64,000 nt of DNA, taken from NCBI RefSeq assembly GCF_001905735.1, contig NZ_LISW01000009.1:307263-371262 (forward strand). The letters are read 5' to 3'. The notes beneath the pieces were generated by a model. It did no database searches. It was not told the origin of the DNA and was given only the letters and a program-made list of their open reading frames with translations. Both the position numbers and the translations under genes were made by a program. Below are positions 52,413-62,919 of this stretch, piece after piece (positions within the stretch are counted from its first letter, which is position 1; the number at the start of each line of letters is the position of its first letter). Source of the stretch: Streptomyces sp. CB01249 (GTDB taxonomy: Bacteria; Actinomycetota; Actinomycetes; Streptomycetales; Streptomycetaceae).

Positions 52413-54139
52413 TCTTGCTTGTCCCCCGGCGCCACCGTCACGGAGGTGTGGGGCCGGGTGGCGGCCTCCTCCAGCTCGCGCACGGCGGGGTGGTGGAGGT
52501 CGAAGGCCGGGGATTCGGAGCGGATACGGGGCAGGGTGACGAAGTTGTGCCGCGGCGGCGGGCAGGAGGTCGCCCACTCCAGCGAACGGCCGAAGCCCCA
52601 CGGGTCGTCGACGGTGATCTGCTTGCCGTACTTGGCGGTCTTCCAGACGTTGTACATGAACGGCAGCATCGACAGGCCGAGCAGGAACGAGGAAATGGTC
52701 GAGATGGTGTTCAGCGCGGTGAAGCCGTCCGCGGCGAGGTAGTCCGCGTACCGGCGGGGCATGCCCTCGGCACCGAGCCAGTGCTGCACCAGGAACGTGC
52801 CGTGGAACCCCACGAACAGCGTCCAGAAGGTCATCTTGCCGAGCCGCTCGTCCAGCATCTTGCCGGTGAACTTCGGCCACCAGAAGTGGAATCCGGCGAA
52901 CATCGCGAAGACCACGGTGCCGAAGACGACGTAGTGGAAGTGCGCGACCACGAAGTACGAGTCGGAGACGTGGAAGTCGAGCGGCGGGGACGCCAGGATC
53001 ACCCCGGTCAGTCCGCCGAAGAGGAACGTGACGAGGAAGCCGACCGACCAGAGCATCGGGGTCTCGAAGGAGAGCGAGCCCTTCCACATGGTGCCGATCC
53101 AGTTGAAGAACTTCACCCCGGTGGGCACCGCGATGAGGAACGTCATGAACGAGAAGAACGGCAGGAGCACCCCGCCGGTGACGTACATGTGGTGCGCCCA
53201 CACCGTGATCGAGAGCCCGGCGATGGCGGTCGTCGCCGCCACCAGACCGATGTAGCCGAAGATCGGCTTGCGGCTGAAGACCGGGATGATCTCGGAGACG
53301 ATGCCGAAGAACGGCAGGGCGATGATGTACACCTCCGGATGGCCAAAGAACCAAAAGAGGTGCTGCCAGAGCAACGCGCCGCCGTTGGCCGCGTCGAAGA
53401 CATGGGCGCCGAACTTGCGGTCCGCCTCCAGCGCCAGGAGTGCCCCGGCGAGCACCGGGAACGCCAGCAGCACCAGCACGGCGGTCAGCAGGACGTTCCA
53501 GACGAAGATCGGCATGCGGAACATCGTCATGCCGGGCGCGCGCATGCAGATGATCGTGGTGACGAAGTTGACCGAACCGAGGATCGTGCCGAAGCCGGAG
53601 AAGGCCAGGCCCATGATCCACAGGTCACCGCCGATCCCGGGCGAGCGGACCACGTCGGTCAGCGGGGAGTAGGCGAACCAGCCGAAGTCCGCGGCGCCGT
53701 TCGGGGTGAGGAAGCCGGCCACCGCGATGAGCGAGCCGAAGAGGTAGAGCCAGTACGCGAACATGTTCAGCCGCGGGAACGCCACATCGGGCGCGCCGAT
53801 CTGCAGCGGCATGATCCAGTTCGTGAATCCGGCGAACAGGGGCGTCGCGAACATCAGCAGCATGATCGTGCCGTGCATCGTGAACGCCTGGTTGAACTGC
53901 TCGTTCGACATGATCTGCATGCCCGGCCGGGCCAGCTCGGCGCGCATGAACAGGGCGAGCAGCCCGCCGCCGAGGAAGAACGCGAACGAGGTGACCAGGT
54001 AGAGGGAGCCGATCGTCTTGTGATCGGTGGTGGTCGCCCACCTGATGACGACGTTGCCGGGTTCCCGGCTGCGCACCGGCAGCTCGTTGGAGTACGACTC
54101 CTCGTCCTCGGCCGTACCTGGTGTGCCCGTCGTCGTCAC
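52409..54139 (-). CDS. ctaD: Cytochrome c oxidase subunit I (orphan copy)
   Basis: A 576-residue haem-copper oxidase subunit with 12 hydrophobic segments. Low-spin haem His sits in FTMHGTIMLLMF. The Cu-B/K-channel region has FFGHPEVYIIALP (with the A1-type Glu) and AHHMYVTGG, and the haem a3 and a ligands are in VVAHFHYVVFG. The D-channel Asp/Asn are in NWIMPLQIGAPDVAFPRLN. All key residues are kept, so it should be active. The GTG at 54139 has AAGGAG seven bases upstream. No subunit II, III, haem synthesis or bc1 gene is adjacent, so this is a stand-alone copy rather than the main cta-qcr locus. A two-gene unit with the small protein at 52044 is likely. Confidence 0.95.
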   Translation of the reverse strand: MTTTGTPGTAEDEESYSNELPVRSREPGNVVIRWATTTDHKTIGSLYLVTSFAFFLGGGLLALFMRAELARPGMQIMSNEQFNQAFTMHGTIMLLMFATPLFAGFTNWIMPLQIGAPDVAFPRLNMFAYWLYLFGSLIAVAGFLTPNGAADFGWFAYSPLTDVVRSPGIGGDLWIMGLAFSGFGTILGSVNFVTTIICMRAPGMTMFRMPIFVWNVLLTAVLVLLAFPVLAGALLALEADRKFGAHVFDAANGGALLWQHLFWFFGHPEVYIIALPFFGIVSEIIPVFSRKPIFGYIGLVAATTAIAGLSITVWAHHMYVTGGVLLPFFSFMTFLIAVPTGVKFFNWIGTMWKGSLSFETPMLWSVGFLVTFLFGGLTGVILASPPLDFHVSDSYFVVAHFHYVVFGTVVFAMFAGFHFWWPKFTGKMLDERLGKMTFWTLFVGFHGTFLVQHWLGAEGMPRRYADYLAADGFTALNTISTISSFLLGLSMLPFMYNVWKTAKYGKQITVDDPWGFGRSLEWATSCPPPRHNFVTLPRIRSESPAFDLHHPAVRELEEAATRPHTSVTVAPGDKQE

Positions 54140-54261
54140 GGGGCCGCTCCTTCGCTTGTGCGTCCGTGTTACCGGATGCAGCAAAGCAGCGAAGGGGGCC
54201 CGTCGCGCGGCCCGGCACCCGCCGGGGCGCGACATTCACCCGTCAGGGGGGTTACGGAACG

Positions 54262-54300
54262 CCGATGCCCCGGCGCGGCGGAAGCCGGCCGGGGCATCGG
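54262..54300. terminator. Terminator hairpin after the isocitrate dehydrogenase gene
   Basis: A 13-bp stem (54262-54274 with 54288-54300) continues into a 4-bp inner stem with a GGAA tetraloop and one bulged G. It lies 13 bases below the stop of the minus-strand icd gene and above the oxidase promoter region. Confidence 0.75.
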
Positions 54301-54312
54301 GTGACCTTCGGG

Positions 54313-56532
<2,220 letters not shown>

Positions 56533-56562
56533 CCTGTGCTCCGCTCCACGTCTGCAACATTG

Positions 56563-56574
56563 CTTGACATCAAG
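56563..56574. promoter_or_regulatory. Palindrome CTTGA-CA-TCAAG upstream of isocitrate dehydrogenase, candidate MarR-type operator
   Basis: A perfect 5-2-5 palindrome whose symmetry weakly extends outward (7 of 10 positions per arm). It is in the only AT-rich stretch of the 101-base gap above icd and is the right size for a MarR-family dimer. From general knowledge, a Streptomyces MarR protein (TamR) has been reported to control aconitase and isocitrate dehydrogenase genes; whether this is its site is an inference. Confidence 0.5.
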
Positions 56575-56633
56575 ATATCTCGTGAGCGGCGCGGGCTCGA
56601 CAGGGCCCTGCCCCAGACCGGCCGGATCCCGCG

Positions 56634-57659
56634 CTACGGGCGGCCTTCCGGCGGGATCTCCTCGCCGGGCGGGACGGGTCCGGGCGGGGTGCCGTCGCCG
56701 AAGGGGCGGCCGCCGAGCTGTTCGCGGTGGTGCGGGGTCAGCCAGCCGGAGAGGTCGGGGCCCGCGGGCACGATGCCGGTGGGGTTGATCCCGGTGTGCA
56801 CCCGGTAGTAGTGCTGCTTGATGTGGTGGAAGTCGACCGTGTCCCCGAAGCCGGGGGTCTGGTAGAGGTCCCTGGCGTACGCCCACAGCACCGGGTCCTC
56901 GGAGAGCTTCCGGCGGTTGCACTTGAAGTGGCCGTGGTAGACGGGGTCGAAGCGGACCAGGGTGGTGAAGAACCGGATGTCGGCCTCGGTGATCGTGTCA
57001 CCGACGAGGTAGCGCCGGTCCGCGAGCCGTTCCGACGTCTGGTCGAGGCGGCGGAACAGGGCCTCGTACGCCTCCTCGTAGGTGTCCTGGCCGTCCGCGA
57101 AACCGGCGCGGTACACCCCGTTGTTGACGTCGCGGTAGATGCCCTCCATGACCTCGTCGATCTCCGCGCGCAACGGCTCGGGGTAGAGGTCCGGCGCGCC
57201 GGGACGGTGCAGGGCGGTCCACTCGGTGGCGAGGTCCAGGGTGATCCGCTGGTAGTCGTTGGTGACCAGCTTGCCGCTGGGGACGTCCACGATCGCCGGG
57301 ACGCTGACGCCGCCCGGGTAGTCGCGCTCGCGGGCGTCGTACGCCTCGCTGAGGTAGCGGATGCCCAGCACCGGGTCCCGGCCGTCCGGGTCGAGCGTGA
57401 AGCGCCAGCTGCGGTCGTCCTGGAGCGGGTCGGTGACGCCGAGCGAGAGCGCGTCCTCCAGGCCGAGGAGCCTGCGGGAGACCAGGGCGCGGCTGGCCCA
57501 GGGGCAGGCCCGGCTGGCGACGAGCCGGTAGCGGCCCGCCTCGACGGGCCAGCCGTCGCGGCCGTCGGCGGTGATGCGGTCCGCGAAGTGGCTGCGGGAG
57601 CGCTTGAAGGGCTTGTGTCCGTAGGAGCTGTTGCCATCGGTACCGGCGGAGTCGTTCAT
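56634..57659 (-). CDS. Glutathionyl-hydroquinone-reductase-type protein (GST superfamily; probable mycothiol-dependent)
   Basis: A 341-residue protein of the YqjG/PcpF group. The thioredoxin-like domain has the active Cys52 in SRACPWAS, the form that distinguishes these reductases from ordinary GSTs. The C-terminal helical domain has YRDVNNGVYRAGFA and DIRFFTTLVRFDPVYHGHFK. Family members release thiol adducts from hydroquinones. Actinobacteria lack glutathione and use mycothiol, so a mycothiolyl-hydroquinone reductase is more likely. It starts 10 bases after the end of the DHA2-type exporter gene, so the two are one operon with a probable role in quinone detoxification. Confidence 0.88.
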   Translation of the reverse strand: MNDSAGTDGNSSYGHKPFKRSRSHFADRITADGRDGWPVEAGRYRLVASRACPWASRALVSRRLLGLEDALSLGVTDPLQDDRSWRFTLDPDGRDPVLGIRYLSEAYDARERDYPGGVSVPAIVDVPSGKLVTNDYQRITLDLATEWTALHRPGAPDLYPEPLRAEIDEVMEGIYRDVNNGVYRAGFADGQDTYEEAYEALFRRLDQTSERLADRRYLVGDTITEADIRFFTTLVRFDPVYHGHFKCNRRKLSEDPVLWAYARDLYQTPGFGDTVDFHHIKQHYYRVHTGINPTGIVPAGPDLSGWLTPHHREQLGGRPFGDGTPPGPVPPGEEIPPEGRP

Positions 57660-57669
57660 CGCGTTCTCC

Positions 57670-59148
57670 TCAGGAGGCGGCTGCGGGTGGGGAGTGCTGT
57701 GTACGGCGTCTGCCCCGTCGGCCGCCGCCCACGTCGGCGACCGCGACGAGCAGGGCGCCGACGACGAACGCGACGGAGACGATGAGCCCGTGGTCGTATG
57801 CGTCGGACCAGCCGTCGCCGCCGACCTGGGCGAAGAACACCGCTCCGACGGCGGCGATCCCGATGGCGGAGCCGACGCGCTGCCCGGTCTGGAGGGTGCC
57901 CCCGGCGCTGCCCGCGGTGGCCACCGGCACCTCGGACAGGGTCAGGGTCTGGTTGGGCGCGATGACCAGGCCGCTGCCGAGCCCCGCGAAGAGCAGCGGG
58001 GCGGCCATCGCCCAGCCGGCGCCCCGGCCGGGCACCAGGTGGACGGCGAGCGCGGTGGCCCCGAGCCCGATGGCCACGGCGGCCAGGCCGACGACGACGA
58101 GGGGGCGGCCGAAGCGTCCGACGAGCCGTCCGCCGGGGCTGGCGGCGACGGCGGAGCCCAGGGCGAAGGGGGTGATGGCCAGACCGGCCTGGAGGGCGGT
58201 GTAGTGCAGGCCGCTCTGGAGATAGAGGGTGGTGATGAAGAAGATCGAGGTGAATCCGGCGAAGTAGAGCAGGATGAGCAGACAGCCCAGCCAGTACGAA
58301 CGCACCTTGAAGAGCCGGAGGTCCACGACCGGCTGGGTGCCGCGCCGGCCGCACCGGGACTCCCAGCCGACGAACGCGGCGAGCAGCGCCACGGCCAGGA
58401 TCAGCAGCAGCCACTTCTCGTCACCGGGCCACTGGCGGGACTGGACGAAGGGCAGCAGCAGGGCCAGGACGCCCGTGCCGAGCAGCAGCACGCCGAGCGG
58501 GTCGAGGTCGCGCAGCCGGACCGGGCCGGCGGACGGGGTGTCGGGCAGCAGGCGGCGGGCCAGCAGGAGGCAGACGAGCCCCAGCGGCAGGTTGACGTAG
58601 AACACCCAGCGCCAGCCCTCCTCCGCTCCGGCCGCCTGGATCAGCAGGCCGCCGAGCAGCGGGCCCACGGCGGTGGAGATGCCGACCACCGTGCCGAACA
58701 TGCCGAAGGCGCGACCGCGTTCCCGGCCCTGGAACATCTGCTGGATGAGGGCGGAGATCTGCGGCGAGACCATGCCGCCGGCCAGCCCCTGGACCAGCCG
58801 GGCGATCACCAGCCACATGCTGGACTGGGCGGCGCCGCAGGCCGCGGAGGACAGCGTGAAGAGCGTGAGCCCCGCCATGAACACGGCGCGCCGCCCGCGT
58901 GCGTCGCCGAGCCGCCCGGCCGGGATGAGGAACAGGCCGAAGGCCAGGGCGTAACCGGACAGGACCCACTGCAGGTCGGACTCCGGGGTGTGCAGCCCTT
59001 CCTTGATGGAGGGGAGCGCGACGTTGACGATCGAGACGTCCAGGAGGGTCATGAACCCGGCGACCAGGCAGACGGCGAGCGCCTGCCAGCGTCGCGGATC
59101 GGGCGTGTCGTGCCCGTCGGAGCCCCGGTCCCCCGCGCTGTCTGCCAT
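57670..59148 (-). CDS. MFS efflux transporter, DHA2 (EmrB/QacA) type
   Basis: A 492-residue protein with 14 predicted membrane segments. It begins ALAVCLVAGFMTLLDVSIVNVALPSI, split by the first loop, which is the EmrB/QacA motif D1 form. Motif A follows as GRLGDARGRRAVF, and motif C as GPLLGGLLIQ. The C-terminal tail is basic. It should export hydrophobic or aromatic compounds with proton uptake. The ATG at 59148 is chosen over the longer frame. It stands just upstream of the hydroquinone-reductase-type gene on the same strand, suggesting joint defence against quinone-type toxins. Confidence 0.9.
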   Translation of the reverse strand: MADSAGDRGSDGHDTPDPRRWQALAVCLVAGFMTLLDVSIVNVALPSIKEGLHTPESDLQWVLSGYALAFGLFLIPAGRLGDARGRRAVFMAGLTLFTLSSAACGAAQSSMWLVIARLVQGLAGGMVSPQISALIQQMFQGRERGRAFGMFGTVVGISTAVGPLLGGLLIQAAGAEEGWRWVFYVNLPLGLVCLLLARRLLPDTPSAGPVRLRDLDPLGVLLLGTGVLALLLPFVQSRQWPGDEKWLLLILAVALLAAFVGWESRCGRRGTQPVVDLRLFKVRSYWLGCLLILLYFAGFTSIFFITTLYLQSGLHYTALQAGLAITPFALGSAVAASPGGRLVGRFGRPLVVVGLAAVAIGLGATALAVHLVPGRGAGWAMAAPLLFAGLGSGLVIAPNQTLTLSEVPVATAGSAGGTLQTGQRVGSAIGIAAVGAVFFAQVGGDGWSDAYDHGLIVSVAFVVGALLVAVADVGGGRRGRRRTQHSPPAAAS

Positions 59149-59233
59149 GGTTCGCACCCTAGGACGCGCGCCCGGATTCCTCATCCCGGCTGGTCCACCC
59201 GGCCGTGCCGCGTACGCGGGGTCGCGGGCCGGT

Positions 59234-59239
59234 TAGGGT
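59234..59239 (+). promoter_or_regulatory. Probable -10 box (TAGGGT) for a leaderless TOBE-protein mRNA
   Basis: TAGGGT fits TANNNT and ends seven bases before the ATG at 59247. No separate ribosome site fits in the gap, unless TAGGG itself is one. Confidence 0.35.
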
Positions 59240-59246
59240 ACGGCGC

Positions 59247-59642
59247 ATGCAGTCGTACACGATCGGGCAGGCGGCCCGGCTCCTGGGGGTCAGCCCCGAC
59301 ACCGCCCGGCGCTGGGCCGACGCGGGGCGCGTCGCGACCCACCGCGACGAGGGCGGCCGCCGCCTCATCGACGGCCGCGACCTGGCGGCGTTCTCCGTCG
59401 AGGTCGCGCAGAACGGGGCGGGCGACGAGGAGGTCTCGTACACCTCCGCGCGCAACGCGTTCGCGGGCATCGTCACCGCGGTGAAGCTGGGCGACGTGGC
59501 CGCGCAGGTCGAGATCCAGGCGGGACCGCACCGGCTGGTGTCCCTGCTGACCAGGGAGGCCGTGGAGGAACTGGGCCTGGAGGTCGGTGTGCAGGCCACC
59601 GCCCGGGTGAAGTCGACCAGCGTGCACATCGACCGGGCCTGA
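59247..59642 (+). CDS. HTH-TOBE domain protein, molybdate-responsive type
   Basis: A 131-residue protein with two parts. The N-terminal excisionase/MerR-like HTH reads YTIGQAARLLGVSPDTARRW then ADAGRVATHRDEGGRR. A TOBE domain of about 65 residues follows (SARNAFAGIVTAVKLGDVAA, then QVEIQAGPHRLVSLLTREAV). TOBE domains bind molybdate or tungstate. The combination is typical of small actinobacterial molybdate-binding regulators or storage proteins. It is divergent from the MFS gene, but it may serve the molybdoenzyme at 35467-39149 in this window. No modABC genes are present here. Confidence 0.85.
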   Translation: MQSYTIGQAARLLGVSPDTARRWADAGRVATHRDEGGRRLIDGRDLAAFSVEVAQNGAGDEEVSYTSARNAFAGIVTAVKLGDVAAQVEIQAGPHRLVSLLTREAVEELGLEVGVQATARVKSTSVHIDRA

Positions 59643-59646
59643 CCGG

Positions 59647-60186
59647 TCAGCCCTTCCGGGCCGCGGCCAGGATCTTCGCGACGGTGTGGAAGAAGCGGGT
59701 GGTGGCGTCACGGCCGAGGACGCCTTCCTGGAAGCCCTTGGCGGCCGGTGCCTTGCCGTTGATCAGGTGCCAGACGACGAAGGCGTCGTGGTCCGTGTGG
59801 CCGATGATCTCCATGTCCTTCTTCGGGGAGAGCATCGGCAGGTCCAGATCCGACGGGATGCGCTCGGTCGTGAACACGACGCAGAGGCGGATGTCGTCGG
59901 TGACCGTCACGTCCTTGAACGGGTCGAGCGCGATCAGCGCCTCCAGCTCGGGGATCGTGCGCAGGCACACCGCGACGTCGTAGCCGAGAGCCCCGGCGAG
60001 GTGGTCGCCGATGCGGGCGGCGAGGGCGGCCCGGTCGGTCTCGTCGGACTCGAAGAAGACGTTGCCGCTCTGGATGTAGCTGCGTACGGAGGCGAGGCCC
60101 AGCTCCGTGAAGAGCCCGCGCAGCCGCTCCATCTTCACGGAGCGGCCCGGCACGTTCAGCCCTCGGAGCAGCGCGATGTACAGCAA
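59647..60186 (-). CDS. DUF1697-family protein
   Basis: A 179-residue DUF1697 protein. It opens LYIALLRGLNVPGRSVKMERL, here split by the first turn, and has the family's VRSYIQSGNVFFES and IGHTDHDAFVVWHL. Its function is unknown. A TTG at 60186 is the start, with AGGTGA six bases upstream; this is a rare start codon but no ATG or GTG fits. It is convergent with the TOBE gene, with four bases between stops, and divergent from dhaK across 146 bases. Confidence 0.87.
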   Translation of the reverse strand: MLYIALLRGLNVPGRSVKMERLRGLFTELGLASVRSYIQSGNVFFESDETDRAALAARIGDHLAGALGYDVAVCLRTIPELEALIALDPFKDVTVTDDIRLCVVFTTERIPSDLDLPMLSPKKDMEIIGHTDHDAFVVWHLINGKAPAAKGFQEGVLGRDATTRFFHTVAKILAAARKG

Positions 60187-60332
60187 ATCCGGTCACCTGT
60201 TCCTGCGGGAGGGGCGCGGGGCGCGGCGGACGCCGACAGCGTAGCCCCGCCGTCTTCGCAGCGGCGCGATCACGGCCTACGGTGGGAACGGTTCACGCCG
60301 TCCGGGTCCGACAGCTCTCCTGGGAGATTCCG

Positions 60333-61325
60333 TTGCGCATGCTGATCAACGTTCCCGAAACCGTGGTGGCCGACGCCTTGCGCGGGATCGCCGCCTCCCA
60401 TCCCGGACTGACCGTGGATGTGGAGAACCGGGTCGTCGTACGCCGGGACGCGCCCGTGGCCGGGAAAGTGGCCCTGGTCTCCGGCGGCGGGTCGGGGCAC
60501 GAGCCGCTGCACGCCGGGTTCGTCGGCCCCGGCATGCTGTCGGCGGCGTGTCCGGGCGAGGTGTTCACGTCGCCGGTGCCGGACCAGATGGTGCGGGCGG
60601 CGGCCGCCGTGGACAGCGGCGAGGGCGTGCTCTTCGTCGTCAAGAACTACACCGGGGACGTCCTCAACTTCGAGATGGCCGCCGAGCTCGCCGAGGAGGA
60701 GGGGCTGCGCGTCGAGCAGGTCCTCGTGGACGACGACGTCGCGGTGACCGACAGCCTGTACACCGCCGGGCGCCGGGGCACGGGCGCCACCCTGTTCGTG
60801 GAGAAGATCGCGGGTGCGGCGGCCGACGAGGGCGCCCCGCTGGACCGGGTGGCCGCGATCGCCCGCCGGGTGAACGAGTCCTCGCGCAGCTTCGGGGTGG
60901 CCCTCAGCTCCGTCACGACGCCCGCGAAGGGCTCCCCCACCTTCGACCTGCCCGCCGGTGAGCTGGAACTGGGCATCGGCATCCACGGCGAACCCGGCCG
61001 GGAGCGGCGGGCGATGATGACCTCCGGGGAGATCGCGGACTTCGCCGTGAACGCGGTCCTGGACGACCTGCGGCCCAGCGGCCCGGTGCTCGCCCTGGTC
61101 AACGGCATGGGCGCGACCCCGCTGCTGGAGCTGTACGGGTTCGGCGGCGAGGTGCACCGGGTGCTGCGGGAACGGGGCGTGGTGGTCGCTCGTACGCTCG
61201 TGGGCAACTATGTGACCTCGCTCGACATGGCGGGCTGCTCGGTGACGCTGTGCCAGGTGGACGAGGAGCTGCTGCGGCTGTGGGACGCACCGGTGGAGAC
61301 GCCGGCGCTGCGCTGGGGACGCTGA
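60333..61325 (+). CDS. dhaK: Dihydroxyacetone kinase, DhaK subunit
   Basis: A 330-residue subunit that binds dihydroxyacetone covalently. The signature GGGSGHEPLHAGFVG and TSPVPDQM lie near the N terminus, and the substrate-linking His218 is in IGIHGEPGRERR. TTG at 60333 is the chosen start because GGGAG stands six bases before it; ATG 60339 is 12 bases away. With this start the reactive His falls at position 218, as in the E. coli protein. It heads a dhaK-dhaL-dhaM operon and accepts phosphate from DhaL-ADP in the PTS-linked form of the kinase. Confidence 0.93.
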   Translation: MRMLINVPETVVADALRGIAASHPGLTVDVENRVVVRRDAPVAGKVALVSGGGSGHEPLHAGFVGPGMLSAACPGEVFTSPVPDQMVRAAAAVDSGEGVLFVVKNYTGDVLNFEMAAELAEEEGLRVEQVLVDDDVAVTDSLYTAGRRGTGATLFVEKIAGAAADEGAPLDRVAAIARRVNESSRSFGVALSSVTTPAKGSPTFDLPAGELELGIGIHGEPGRERRAMMTSGEIADFAVNAVLDDLRPSGPVLALVNGMGATPLLELYGFGGEVHRVLRERGVVVARTLVGNYVTSLDMAGCSVTLCQVDEELLRLWDAPVETPALRWGR

Positions 61326-61353
61326 TCCGCACGTGACGGACCGAGGAGTGCAT

Positions 61354-61968
61354 GTGCTCGACGCCGATTTCTTCCATCGCTGGATGACCGCGGCCGCCGT
61401 TCTGGTCGACCGCGAGGCGGCTCACCTGACGGACCTGGACTCCGCGATCGGGGACGCCGATCACGGCAGCAACCTCCAGCGCGGGTTCGCCGCGGTCTCG
61501 GCGGCGCTGGCGAAGGAGCCGCCGCAGACCCCGGGGGCCGTGCTGGCCCTCGCCGGACGGCAGTTGATCTCGACGGTCGGCGGAGCCTCGGGGCCGCTGT
61601 ACGGGACGCTGCTGCGGCGTACGGGCAAGGCGCTGGGGGACGCGGCGGCCGTGTCCCCCGCCGATCTGGCGCGGGCGCTCGGCGAGGGCGTCGCGGCGGT
61701 GTCCCAGCTGGGCGGGGCGCAGGCCGGTGACAAGACGATGCTCGACGCGCTGCTGCCGGCCGTGGAGGCGCTGGGGACCTCGTTCGCGGCGGGCCGGGAC
61801 GCGGCGGCCGCGGGCGCCGAGGCGACCGTGCCGTTGCGGGCGCGCAAGGGCCGGGCGAGCTATCTGGGCGAGCGGAGCGTCGGGCACCAGGACCCGGGGG
61901 CGACGTCGGCGGCGCTGCTGGTCGCCGCGCTGGCGGACACGGCTCAGACGGACGGGGGCGCGGCGTGA
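61354..61968 (+). CDS. dhaL: Dihydroxyacetone kinase, DhaL (ADP-binding) subunit
   Basis: A 204-residue helical subunit. The Mg-ADP site is LDSAIGDADHGSN, with the three Asp, and the TVGGASGPLYGTLL and GAQAGDKTMLDALLPA segments follow. It holds ADP as a bound cofactor that is rephosphorylated by DhaM. The start at GTG 61354 is chosen for GAGGAG five bases upstream rather than GTG 61333, which would place that site inside the gene. It ends in a GTGA overlap with dhaM. Confidence 0.93.
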   Translation: MLDADFFHRWMTAAAVLVDREAAHLTDLDSAIGDADHGSNLQRGFAAVSAALAKEPPQTPGAVLALAGRQLISTVGGASGPLYGTLLRRTGKALGDAAAVSPADLARALGEGVAAVSQLGGAQAGDKTMLDALLPAVEALGTSFAAGRDAAAAGAEATVPLRARKGRASYLGERSVGHQDPGATSAALLVAALADTAQTDGGAA

Positions 61969-62366
61969 GCGCGCAGGTGGGCATCGTGCTGGTCTCGCAC
62001 AGCGGGCCGGTGGCCGAGTCGGTGGCGGAGCTGGCCCGGGGGCTGGCGGCGGGCGGGGCGACGGCTCCGGTGGCCGCGGCGGGCGGCACCGGGGCGGGCG
62101 GGCTCGGGACGAGTACGGAGCTGATCGCGGAGGCCGTCCGGGCGGTGGACGGCGGGGCCGGGGTCGCCGTTCTGGTCGATCTGGGGAGCGCGGTCCTCAC
62201 GGTCAAGGCGATGCTGGCGGAGGACGAACTCCCGCCCGGTACACGGCTGGTGGACGCCCCGTTCGTGGAGGGCGCGGTGGCCGCGGTGGTCACCGCGTCG
62301 GCGGGCGGCGACCTCGACGCGGTGGAGGCGGCGGCCTCGGAGGCGTACGACTACCGCAAGGCGTGA
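61965..62366 (+). CDS. dhaM: Dihydroxyacetone kinase, DhaM (EIIA-Man-type phosphotransferase) subunit
   Basis: A 133-residue EIIA(Man)-like protein with the phospho-accepting His12 in VLVSHSGPVAES and the GTGAGGLGTS loop. It is the short form with only the EIIA domain, without the HPr and EI domains fused in the E. coli protein, so it must take its phosphate from separate HPr and enzyme I. Those genes are not in this window. It is coupled to dhaL by a 4-base overlap. Confidence 0.92.
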   Translation: MSAQVGIVLVSHSGPVAESVAELARGLAAGGATAPVAAAGGTGAGGLGTSTELIAEAVRAVDGGAGVAVLVDLGSAVLTVKAMLAEDELPPGTRLVDAPFVEGAVAAVVTASAGGDLDAVEAAASEAYDYRKA

Positions 62367-62394
62367 CGACCGGTCGCCGGGCACACTTGACGGT

Positions 62395-62886
62395 ATGACG
62401 GCCGAGAGGACCACCCGCCGCAGCGCGGGGCTGCTGCTGTTCCGCACCGGGGCCGGGCGCGGCCTCGAGGTGTTCATCGGCCACATGGGCGGCCCGTTCT
62501 GGGCGGGGCGCGAGGAGGCCGCCTGGTCGGTGCCGAAGGGCGAGTACGGCCCCGATGAGGAGCCGGAGGCGGCGGCGCGGCGGGAGTTCGGGGAGGAGTT
62601 CGGGCATCCGGCGCCGGACGGTGCCTGGCTGGCGCTGGGCGAGGCGCGTCAGGCCAGTGGGAAAACGGTGACCGTGTGGGCGCTGGAGGGCGATGCCGAC
62701 CCGGCGACGGCGGTGCCCGGCACCTTCTCGATGGAGTGGCCCCGCAGGTCGGGGACGCTGCGGGAGTTCCCGGAGATGGACCGGTTCGCCTGGTGCACGC
62801 CCGAGGAGGCGGCGGAGCGGCTGGTGAAGGGGCAGCGGGTCTTCGTGGACCGGCTGCGCGAGCGGCTGGCGGAGGGCGGGGCCTGA
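62395..62886 (+). CDS. Nudix hydrolase
   Basis: A 163-residue Nudix protein. The Nudix box is recognisable as GEYGPDEEPEAAARREFGEE followed by FGH, with the REFGEE core. The fold begins RRSAGLLLFRTGAGRG and has AAWSVPKGEY just before the box. The PKGE and late WCTPEEAAERL forms match a subgroup that acts on (di)nucleoside polyphosphates. It follows the Dha operon by 28 bases and has no evident link to it. Confidence 0.87.
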   Translation: MTAERTTRRSAGLLLFRTGAGRGLEVFIGHMGGPFWAGREEAAWSVPKGEYGPDEEPEAAARREFGEEFGHPAPDGAWLALGEARQASGKTVTVWALEGDADPATAVPGTFSMEWPRRSGTLREFPEMDRFAWCTPEEAAERLVKGQRVFVDRLRERLAEGGA

Positions 62887-62919
62887 CGTCGGCACCCGCC
62901 CTCCTCGTCGTGGGACCGG

